DNA of 6,056 nt from Bacteroidia bacterium. GTDB taxonomy: Bacteria > Bacteroidota > Bacteroidia > NS11-12g > UBA9320. Within the stretch, counting starts at the first letter, position 1. Each line of letters starts with the position of its first letter. The stretch spans positions 1 through 6,056 of the forward strand of contig JAQWZS010000141.1 in assembly GCA_029253325.1 (NCBI GenBank), written 5' to 3'. The notes below the pieces were generated by a model. It saw only the letters and a list, made by a program, of their open reading frames with translations. It ran no database searches and had not been told where the DNA came from. Shown here piece by piece: positions 1-5,613 of this stretch. Both the position numbers and the translations under genes were made by a program.

Positions 1-587
1 CTTGTTCTGCCGAGGGCTTTGTTGGCTTCATTCAGACTTGCTCTTGAGTTGTCGATGCCAAATTTGGCAGCGGCTAGTCGTTGTTCTGCAGCAGTGACCT
101 CACTTTTGGCTACTTGGTATACAGTTTTTGCGGCATCCCACTCGGCCTTGCTCAAGACTCCTTGGTCAAAAAGATTTTGGTTTCGTTGATAAACAACTTC
201 TTGCTCTTTGAGTCGAGCCCTGGTTTGGGTGAGTTGAGCTTCACTAGTTTTAAAATTGCTCTGCGAACTGCTCAATCCAGCTTGTGCTCTATCCTTTGCT
301 GTAATGTATAAATCGGGATTAATTTTTAGCAAAAGTTGCCCTTCTCTAACGGTATCGCCTTCTGCTACATACAACTCTTTGATCTCTCCAGATACATCGG
401 CACTGATTTTTACTTCTGCCTCTGGGCGAATTTTACCGTTGGCACTTACGGTACTGATGATGGTACGATTTTGGATTTTTCCGACACTTACCTCAAGTTC
501 ACCGCGTTTTCGGTTTTTGCCAATGATGACAAAAGCAATTAGTACGACTACTAATCCAATGGCGAGGTATATTTTTTTTCTGGTCAT
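1..587 (-). CDS. Periplasmic adaptor (membrane fusion protein) of a tripartite efflux pump, MacA/HlyD-like, C-terminus cut off by the window edge
   Basis: I translated this from the ATG at 587-585; 195 codons are visible and the gene runs off the left edge. Residues 1-5 are basic (MTRKK) and are followed by one hydrophobic segment at about 7-23, which would anchor the protein in the inner membrane. Next come a short beta region (about 30-60) and a lipoyl/barrel-sandwich half-motif (about 59-89, with SGEIKEL and then VAEGDTVREGQLL). From about 94 to the edge there is a Gln/Ala/Lys-rich helical stretch typical of the coiled-coil hairpin that docks on TolC. The second lipoyl half and the beta-barrel are not in the window. 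By family, it bridges an inner-membrane ABC (MacB-type) or RND pump to the outer-membrane channel. Its ATG shares one base with the upstream tolC-like stop codon (TAATG), so the two are one operon and probably translationally coupled. The sequence before the hairpin resembles Bacteroidota MacA-type adaptors, but the pump class cannot be settled without the downstream gene. Confidence 0.93.
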   Translation of the reverse strand, partial: MTRKKIYLAIGLVVVLIAFVIIGKNRKRGELEVSVGKIQNRTIISTVSANGKIRPEAEVKISADVSGEIKELYVAEGDTVREGQLLLKINPDLYITAKDRAQAGLSSSQSNFKTSEAQLTQTRARLKEQEVVYQRNQNLFDQGVLSKAEWDAAKTVYQVAKSEVTAAEQRLAAAKFGIDNSRASLNEANKALGRT

Positions 588-1999
588 TATAATGATAGTT
601 CTTTTCCTTTATAAAAGTCAATGATTAATGTTCTGAATACCAATTCGTATTTAGCATTGAGGAGTTGCATTTGTGCTTGACTCCATTGGTTCTTAGCAGT
701 GAGTAAATCCACACTATTCATGGCACCCGCATCAAAGCGTTTTTGACTGAATTCAAAATTTAATTTTTGAGCTTTAGCATTTTGAGTATTTGCATCAAAG
801 CGGCTACGAGCTATTTTTAAATTGGTGTATGCATTGGTCACATCATTTCTCAGTTGATTTTTCGTTGACTGAAGATTGAGTTCACTGATTTTGGTATTCA
901 TCTTAGCGTTTTCTAAAGCTGTTCGATTTCGATATCCGTTGAATAAAGGTACAGCGATGGATATACCTACTTGCTGACCCAAGTTGTCGGATAGTTGATT
1001 GCCAAATGCCTTATCAGAATAAGTAGTTTCTACATTAGGAACGAGTACATTTTCGAGCGTGTTTTCGGTAAATCCAATGGGTATAAATGAAGTATCGCCA
1101 AAATTGACACTTTTACCACTTTGAGAATAAACCGTATTGATATTTCCATAAGCAGAGATGGTCGGCTGAAGTCTTGACCCAGCTACTTTTTCGCCATATT
1201 GATTTTGAGTTATTAATGCTTCAGCTTGCTTTACCTCGGGTAAGTTTTGAAGTGCTAATTCATAAATATCTTTGACACTCTCAGATAGATTTTTGGGTTC
1301 GTTAATCGCAATATCTGCATTTATTGTTAATGGCTGATCGAGGGGATATTGCATCAAATTCATTAAGGTATTATACCCAATTTGGATAGCATTTTCCGCA
1401 TTGATGATGTTGACTAAATCATTGGCAGATTGAGCTTGCAAGTTGAGCACAGTACTCTGATTGGTTGCTCCATTTTTAAAAAGTATTTGAGCACGATCCA
1501 ATTGACTTTTCGTAATTTCATTTTGAGATTTGGCTAATTTGAGATTTTCCTCTGCCTGAATAATTTGTAAAAAGGTGCTGGATACAGACAATGCAATTTG
1601 ATTTCGAATAACAGCCGTGCCCGCCTCATTCGCTTCAATAGCTAAGCGGTTTTGTTTGATGGTATTGTTCACCTGACTTCCACCATAAAGGAGGACACCC
1701 GAACTAATGGAGAATGAATTACTCTGAATCGAAGTATTGTTGAAGCTATTTGTAAACGGATCGATGGTTCTACCAATGTTATAATTATGATTTCCACTAC
1801 CGTTGAGTGTAGGTATTCGACTAAGTTTACTTTGCTTTAGGTTGTTTTTCGCAATTTCTCCTTGCAAAATATTCTGCTGAATATTGGTATTATTTTCAAG
1901 AGCATAAGAGATGCATTTTTGGAGTGTCCATTCAGAAGGTTTTTGAGCATTTATACTCAAAAAACTAAGCAATGAAAAAGCTAAGAATAGTTTAGTCAT
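587..1999 (-). CDS. TolC-family outer-membrane efflux protein
   Basis: This 470-residue protein has the usual length for the family. It begins with a Sec signal peptide (MTKLFLAFSLLSFLSINA, likely cut after Ala18 before QKPSEW). The mature start WTLQKCISYALENN is the common opening of Bacteroidota TolC homologues. Two outer-membrane efflux protein repeats follow, each of long Gln/Asn/Ala-rich helices with short strands. Cues include GVLLYGGSQVNN (about 101-112), the helix LDRAQILFKNGATNQSTVLN in the first half, and its counterpart KRFDAGAMNSVDLLTAKNQW near the C-terminus. The segment VPLFNGYRNRTALENA marks the start of the second repeat's helices. By family, it forms a trimeric outer-membrane beta-barrel with a periplasmic alpha-barrel, the exit duct of a tripartite pump. 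It is the first gene of a minus-strand operon, and its TAA overlaps the ATG of the adaptor. The ATG at 1999 is supported by the intact signal peptide and by a promoter-like box just upstream. The exported substrate cannot be told from sequence. Confidence 0.95.
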   Translation of the reverse strand: MTKLFLAFSLLSFLSINAQKPSEWTLQKCISYALENNTNIQQNILQGEIAKNNLKQSKLSRIPTLNGSGNHNYNIGRTIDPFTNSFNNTSIQSNSFSISSGVLLYGGSQVNNTIKQNRLAIEANEAGTAVIRNQIALSVSSTFLQIIQAEENLKLAKSQNEITKSQLDRAQILFKNGATNQSTVLNLQAQSANDLVNIINAENAIQIGYNTLMNLMQYPLDQPLTINADIAINEPKNLSESVKDIYELALQNLPEVKQAEALITQNQYGEKVAGSRLQPTISAYGNINTVYSQSGKSVNFGDTSFIPIGFTENTLENVLVPNVETTYSDKAFGNQLSDNLGQQVGISIAVPLFNGYRNRTALENAKMNTKISELNLQSTKNQLRNDVTNAYTNLKIARSRFDANTQNAKAQKLNFEFSQKRFDAGAMNSVDLLTAKNQWSQAQMQLLNAKYELVFRTLIIDFYKGKELSL

Positions 2000-2016
2000 G
2001 ATGAAAAATTACAACA

Positions 2017-2024
2017 CAAATCTA
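2017..2024 (-). promoter_or_regulatory. Putative -7 promoter box for the tolC-adaptor operon
   Basis: On the minus strand this reads TAGATTTG, an exact match to the Bacteroidota -7 consensus TAnnTTTG, and it ends 17 bases before the tolC-like ATG. I see no TTG/TTTG at the expected 17-23 base spacing upstream, so the -33 half is missing or degenerate. It would give a very short leader. Confidence 0.4.
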
Positions 2025-2048
2025 ATAGCATCTTTGATACTTTATATG

Positions 2049-2077
2049 TTGACTCGACTAATGGAGCAATATCTTCG
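2049..2077 (+). promoter_or_regulatory. Possible -33/-7 promoter for the deacetylase-glycosyltransferase genes
   Basis: TTG at 2049-2051 lies 18 bases before TATCTTCG at 2070-2077, which has one mismatch to TAnnTTTG. Spacing fits the Bacteroidota -33/-7 arrangement. A transcript from here would begin at about 2082. That is downstream of the ATG at 2061, which would leave only the TTG/GTG codons at 2089, 2107 and 2113 as starts for the deacetylase. The match is imperfect and A+T-rich sequence gives such hits by chance. Confidence 0.25.
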
Positions 2078-2088
2078 TTTTATTTCTG

Positions 2089-2718
2089 TTGGATTCATGT
2101 AGTTTTGTGTGGTTGAATTTCTGGAAATCCATAGGTTCGTTTTTCCTCCCACAACTTACATGGACACGTGAGGTTGAAGATAAAGAGGTGTTTTTAACTT
2201 TTGATGATGGGCCGCATCCTCAAATTACTCCATGGGTGATAGCTGAGTTGGAAAAGGTAGGTGCTAAAGCTACATTTTTTGTAGTTGGAGAAAATGTCAA
2301 AAAATATTTTACTACTATCGATGAGATGCAAAAATCAGGACATCGGGTTGGTAATCATACGCATAGACACTTAAAAGGATGGCGAGTTTCTTCAAAGAGA
2401 TATTTAGAGGATATTGCTGATTGTGAAGATTATTTGACGGACAATACCCTCTTCAGACCACCTTATGGTCAAATAAATTTTGGAGCTATTCCAACAATAA
2501 AAAAGAATTATGAAATTATTATGTGGGATGTTTTAACCAAAGACTATCTGCCCAGATTAAATATAAAGCGAGCCTTAAAACGAATAAAAAAAGCAACAAA
2601 ACCAGGAAGTATCATTGTGTTTCATGATAGTGTAAAAGCAGAGACTAACTTGAAGGCTATGTTGCCCGATTATCTAAAATTCTTAGAGGAAGAAGGGTAT
2701 AAAATATCAGTACTATGA
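2089..2718 (+). CDS. Polysaccharide deacetylase family protein (NodB homology domain, CE4-like)
   Basis: Numbered from the TTG at 2089 (209 residues), all NodB motifs are present. Motif 1 is LTFDDGP (36-42; Asp39 predicted base, Asp40 metal ligand). Motif 2 is HTHRH (90-94; His90 and His94 metal ligands). Motif 3 is RPPYG (123-127), motif 4 is MWDVLTKDY (145-153), and motif 5 is IIVFHDS (175-181; His179). By family it removes N- or O-acetyl groups from a glycan with a divalent metal. I see no cleavable signal peptide, only a moderately hydrophobic N-terminus, so a cytoplasmic or membrane-associated site is likely. It shares ATGA with the glycosyltransferase that follows, so they are coupled and probably act on the same glycan. 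The start is uncertain: no in-frame ATG occurs before Met80, which lies after motif 1, so initiation must be at TTG 2089, GTG 2107 or TTG 2113. The last two give an N-terminus closer to what I expect for relatives. The substrate is unknown. Confidence 0.9.
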   Translation: MDSCSFVWLNFWKSIGSFFLPQLTWTREVEDKEVFLTFDDGPHPQITPWVIAELEKVGAKATFFVVGENVKKYFTTIDEMQKSGHRVGNHTHRHLKGWRVSSKRYLEDIADCEDYLTDNTLFRPPYGQINFGAIPTIKKNYEIIMWDVLTKDYLPRLNIKRALKRIKKATKPGSIIVFHDSVKAETNLKAMLPDYLKFLEEEGYKISVL

Positions 2719-3836
2719 TTATTATTCAGCTGATCATTGGCTTATTTTTTTTGATACAATTATTTTCTTGGGCATCAATGTTAGCTTACCAACCAAAGGA
2801 AATTCAAACCAGGTCGAGTTATCCAAAGGTTTCTATTTTATTGGCAGCACGAAACGAAGAGAAGTTGATTTTGAGGTGCTTAGAGGCCATGTCAAAATTG
2901 AATTATCCTAAAGATAAATTAGAAATTCTAATTGGAGACGATGCGAGTACAGATAAAACCCGCCATTTGGTAACTAAATTTATCGAGGACAAACCAAGCT
3001 TTCAATTATATCCAATCACTAAGATAGTAGGAAAGGGGAGAGGAAAAGCAAATGTATTGGGTCAATTAGCACACAAGGCTGAGGGTGATTTTTACTTTAT
3101 TACAGATGTCGATGTAGAATTACCAAAAGATTGGTTATTAGGTTTGTTGCAAGAATTTGAAGATGGAGTAGGGATAGTTAGTGGAACTACGATGTGCGAA
3201 CGAGGTCATTTTTTTGCAACGATGCAGAGTATAGACTGGCTGCATTTTATGGGATATATCAAGTCATTTGCTCACGTGGGGGTTGGTTGCACTAGTGTAG
3301 GAAATAATATGGCTGTGCGTGCTGAGGCATATTGGCAAACTGGTGGGTACGAGAAAATCGACTTTTCAATTACAGAGGATTATAAGCTATTTCAAGAAGT
3401 CACTTCTCGAAATTGGGAGTGGAGAACAGTATTGAGTGATTATTCACTTGGTAAAGCTTGGTTTATCCCTAGTGTAAGCGAAATGCTGCATCAACGTAAG
3501 CGATGGCTTATTGGGGCAAGGGATTTACCATTCAATTGGAAGGCCATGATTTCCTTGTATGGTCTTTTTCTGCCAGCTCTTTTCATTCTTTTAATACTAC
3601 TCCCTCAATACGCAATGCTTGTATGGTTTACTAAATTCATTTTGCAATCTATGTTTATCACCATTTTGTGTGTAAAGACTAAGGTCAGACCATTTAAGTT
3701 TTGGGAATTGATTGTTTATGAATTTTATGTTGTTGGGAATACCATAGCAACAGCTATTTTTTATTTTTTACCAGTTCAGTCTGTTTGGAAAGGAAGAAGA
3801 TATGCGGCATCTTATATCCGTGATGGTATAGAGTAA
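2715..3836 (+). CDS. Membrane-bound family 2 glycosyltransferase (processive-type, GT-A fold)
   Basis: The protein has 373 residues. An N-terminal membrane helix (about 2-25) precedes a GT-A domain with VSILLAARNEE (39-49), the nucleotide-binding GDDAST (74-79), the metal-binding DVD (131-133) within ITDVDVELP, the acceptor/base motif ITEDYK (219-224) and QRKRW (260-264). QxxRW is the hallmark of processive enzymes such as cellulose, chitin and PgaC-type synthases. About three hydrophobic segments follow (roughly 280-297, 299-320 and 333-353), and the tail is WKGRRY (358-363). By family it moves sugar from a nucleotide sugar at the cytoplasmic membrane face, and it may extrude or lipid-link the product. 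Its ATG overlaps the TGA of the deacetylase by 4 bases (ATGA), which recalls NodB/NodC and PgaB/PgaC pairings. I infer synthesis followed by deacetylation of an amino-sugar glycan. At this size it is smaller than true polymer synthases, so it may add one or a few sugars. Donor and acceptor are unknown. Confidence 0.92.
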   Translation: MIIIQLIIGLFFLIQLFSWASMLAYQPKEIQTRSSYPKVSILLAARNEEKLILRCLEAMSKLNYPKDKLEILIGDDASTDKTRHLVTKFIEDKPSFQLYPITKIVGKGRGKANVLGQLAHKAEGDFYFITDVDVELPKDWLLGLLQEFEDGVGIVSGTTMCERGHFFATMQSIDWLHFMGYIKSFAHVGVGCTSVGNNMAVRAEAYWQTGGYEKIDFSITEDYKLFQEVTSRNWEWRTVLSDYSLGKAWFIPSVSEMLHQRKRWLIGARDLPFNWKAMISLYGLFLPALFILLILLPQYAMLVWFTKFILQSMFITILCVKTKVRPFKFWELIVYEFYVVGNTIATAIFYFLPVQSVWKGRRYAASYIRDGIE

Positions 3837-3841
3837 TTTTA

Positions 3842-3874
3842 TTTGAATAATTGTTTTAATTCCAGTTATTTTTG
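3842..3874 (+). promoter_or_regulatory. Putative -33/-7 promoter directly before lgt
   Basis: TTTG at 3842-3845 is followed after 21 bases by TATTTTTG at 3867-3874, an exact TAnnTTTG match. Both halves and the spacing agree with the Bacteroidota promoter. The box ends only 4 bases before the ATG at 3879, so a transcript started here would have almost no leader. It would let lgt be transcribed separately from the glycosyltransferase. Confidence 0.45.
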
Positions 3875-3878
3875 ACTC

Positions 3879-4673
3879 ATGTATCCCAAATTGTTGACTA
3901 TATCCATTCCAGAATTTTTGCAAGGTTTTCTTCCAGCTTCTTTTACATTACATAGTTATGGTTTAATGATTGCTTTGGGTGTCATCGTCACCTTTTATGT
4001 TATTTTAAATTCAGTTAAAGACATGAGGATTAATTCAGATCAGCTTTCTGAATTATTTATTTGGGCGATTGTTTCTGCTTTTGTTGGTGGTAAGTTATTT
4101 TTCTTCTTGGAAGACATTCAGCGGTATTTAGATGATCCGAGTCTTATTGCTAATGCAATGAGTGGGGGCTTTGTATTTTATGGGTCATTGATATTTACTG
4201 TACCTACTATCATATTTTGGTTGAGGAAAAAGAAGGTGAGTGTTCGACCTTTCATGGATGTTTTAGCCCTTGGTGGACCGATACTTCATTCATTTGGTAG
4301 AGTAGGATGTTTTTTGGCTGGTTGTTGTCACGGAAAAGTTTGTGATTCATGGATTGGAGTTACCTTTAGTCATCCAGATACACTAGCTGATTTCAAAGAC
4401 GTACCTTTATACCCTACGCAATTATTTGATATTGGAGTTAACCTATTTATTCTTTTGGTAGTTGTTTTAATTCGAAAGAGAAAACAGTTTGAGGGACAGC
4501 TTTTTTTGATTTATCTAATGCTCTATGCTGTAGGTCGAAGTATCGTAGAAATTTACCGTGGGGATGATGCACGAGGCTTTCTTTTTGATGGTTTGTTGTC
4601 CCATTCCCAAGCTATAGCCATTGTTGTTCTGGTGATTTGCGGTTTGTTCTGGAGAAAGTGGAGAATAAATTAG
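3879..4673 (+). CDS. lgt: Lgt family: phosphatidylglycerol-prolipoprotein diacylglyceryl transferase homologue with an altered signature
   Basis: This is a 264-residue polytopic membrane protein of about seven hydrophobic segments, the right size and topology for Lgt. By family, Lgt transfers diacylglycerol from phosphatidylglycerol to the lipobox Cys of prelipoproteins in the inner membrane. Visible cues are HSYGLMIALG (25-34; Tyr27 matches E. coli Tyr26), GGFVFYGSLI (96-105), the signature region FGRVGCFLAGCCHGK (139-153), LYPTQLFD (177-184) and GRSIVEIYR (219-227; Arg220 and Glu224 match E. coli Arg239 and Glu243). Arg141 and Gly152 match E. coli Arg143 and Gly154. Asn146 and Glu151, however, are replaced by Cys144 and Cys149, and His103 by Tyr101. 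I recall GC..GCC versions as a recurring Lgt subfamily in several phyla, so this is probably a natural variant and not decay. Whether it is the sole Lgt or a paralogue is unknown. It lies 42 bases after the glycosyltransferase and converges on the lipid kinase with a 9-base gap. Confidence 0.85.
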   Translation: MYPKLLTISIPEFLQGFLPASFTLHSYGLMIALGVIVTFYVILNSVKDMRINSDQLSELFIWAIVSAFVGGKLFFFLEDIQRYLDDPSLIANAMSGGFVFYGSLIFTVPTIIFWLRKKKVSVRPFMDVLALGGPILHSFGRVGCFLAGCCHGKVCDSWIGVTFSHPDTLADFKDVPLYPTQLFDIGVNLFILLVVVLIRKRKQFEGQLFLIYLMLYAVGRSIVEIYRGDDARGFLFDGLLSHSQAIAIVVLVICGLFWRKWRIN

Positions 4674-4682
4674 CGAGTTGAG

Positions 4683-5549
4683 TTATACTAAAACACGGAT
4701 TTTATTTTCGTATTTTATGTGATAATTCTTTTCGCACAACGGTTCCCCATCCAAGTGAGCTGGTAATGGGTAGTTGGATTTTATTTTTAGTTCGTTTACT
4801 CGTTTATAATTGATGGCTTTCTTATTTAAATGTTTACCTGCTTTGACCAGTGGTAAATAAAATAAACGAAGAGGTGTATTGATATTTTTACATTGGATAA
4901 ATTCCAGTTGTTTGTCATTAAGTTTTGCAAGAGGGGCCACTTGAAAGCCACCTCCATAATCTTTTCCATTGGCAGCAGCAATCATGAAAATAGCTGTTTT
5001 TTGACCATTGACTTCAATTTTTGGAGACCTAAAGAATAAAATTTGTTTTAGTATCTCAACCCAATATTTTGTCTTACTGGAAAATAGAAATGTTTTAGAT
5101 CGAGTTTTTTTGGCAATAGCCCCATCAAATCCAGCTCCAAAACCATTGATGAATTTTATTTGGTTACAGGACCAAATATCAACAGCAGTGATTTTTTTAG
5201 ATTCAAAGGGTAGCCTTAGGATAGCTTTAATTTTTAAACCACTGTAAAGCATTCGAGCTAGGTCATTTCCGGTGCCTGCAGGAATAATGTGAAGTGGAGT
5301 ATCAAAATTAAGAAGCCCGTTGATGGTAATATTAATTGTTCCATCGCCGCCAATAATACTGATGAGGTCAAATGAATTAGATGAAATATTTTTTTGAATT
5401 GTTTTCGCATCATTTTTCCCAGATGTCTCAATGACTTTATAGCGTGAACCTTCTTCCTTAATTATTGTTAAATAATTATTAAACACATCAATGGATTTAC
5501 CCCCTTGCGATGCTGGATTAAAAACAATAAGTACATTCTTATATTTCAA
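4683..5549 (-). CDS. Diacylglycerol/lipid kinase, DAGK catalytic-domain family (YegS/BmrU/DgkB-like)
   Basis: The 288-residue length is typical of single-domain members. Family motifs in order are FNPASQGGK (10-18), IIGGDGTIN (65-73; nucleotide-binding GGDGT), PAGTGNDLAR (90-99), FGAGFDG (137-143), GGGFQVAPLAKLND (199-212) and HLDGEP (265-270), whose Asp267 and Glu269 lie where the catalytic acid is placed in DgkB. By family it phosphorylates diacylglycerol or a related lipid with ATP at the cytoplasmic membrane face, recycling diacylglycerol into phosphatidic acid. Lgt does not itself release diacylglycerol, so any link to the convergent neighbour is only thematic. The start is TTG at 5549: an in-frame TAG lies two codons upstream and the first in-frame ATG is residue 100, after the nucleotide-binding motif. 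The loop usually reading NDGxL is NDKQL here, with Gly replaced by Lys213. It is divergent from kmo. The lipid substrate is not determined. Confidence 0.93.
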   Translation of the reverse strand: MKYKNVLIVFNPASQGGKSIDVFNNYLTIIKEEGSRYKVIETSGKNDAKTIQKNISSNSFDLISIIGGDGTINITINGLLNFDTPLHIIPAGTGNDLARMLYSGLKIKAILRLPFESKKITAVDIWSCNQIKFINGFGAGFDGAIAKKTRSKTFLFSSKTKYWVEILKQILFFRSPKIEVNGQKTAIFMIAAANGKDYGGGFQVAPLAKLNDKQLEFIQCKNINTPLRLFYLPLVKAGKHLNKKAINYKRVNELKIKSNYPLPAHLDGEPLCEKNYHIKYENKIRVLV

Positions 5550-5564
5550 AATCTAATTTAGATT
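5550..5564. promoter_or_regulatory. Perfect 15-bp dyad, operator-like
   Basis: AATCTAA-T-TTAGATT is two exact 7-base inverted arms around a single T. It lies in the divergent spacer between the lipid kinase and kmo, immediately next to the kinase's TTG start and 49 bases before the kmo ATG. The one-base centre rules out an RNA hairpin and suits a dimeric DNA-binding protein. A chance origin in A+T-rich DNA is possible. Confidence 0.35.
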
Positions 5565-5596
5565 CAAACAAATATCGTAAAAATAGAGAGGTTGAG

Positions 5597-5604
5597 TAAT
5601 TTTG
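5597..5604 (+). promoter_or_regulatory. Putative -7 promoter box for kmo
   Basis: TAATTTTG matches TAnnTTTG exactly and ends 9 bases before the kmo ATG. No TTG/TTTG is visible at the usual spacing upstream, so only half of the promoter is supported. Transcription from it would leave a leader of only a few bases. Confidence 0.4.
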
Positions 5605-5613
5605 ACATATAAT

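Noticed and set aside
81..624. Three open stretches on the plus strand across 81-311, 256-624 and 336-542
   Set aside because: They are antisense to the adaptor gene, whose minus-strand translation gives clear membrane fusion protein motifs. Their translations are Ser/Leu/Phe-rich without any family motif, and they overlap one another in different frames.
2000..2088. Small RNA or riboswitch in the divergent spacer before the deacetylase
   Set aside because: The 89 bases show no stable G-C-rich helix or known aptamer motif, only promoter-like elements and the 13-codon ORF.
3837..3878. AATAA/TTATT inverted arms between the glycosyltransferase and lgt as an attenuator
   Set aside because: A 5-base all-A/T stem with a 15-base loop is expected by chance here. 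The same bases are better explained by the promoter match.
4674..4682. Convergent junction between lgt and the lipid kinase, examined for a bidirectional terminator
   Set aside because: Only 9 bases separate the two stop codons and they contain no inverted repeat, so nothing can be annotated.
4690..4716. Possible terminator hairpin after lgt: AAAACACG and CGTATTTT arms with an 11-base loop
   Set aside because: The stem has one mismatch and only about three G-C pairs, the loop is large, there is no separate T-run, and it lies inside the lipid kinase coding sequence. It is too weak to call.
5008..5247. A 79-codon open stretch on the plus strand
   Set aside because: It lies wholly antisense to the lipid kinase, which carries all its motifs. 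Its own translation has no recognisable feature and no promoter-like sequence before it.
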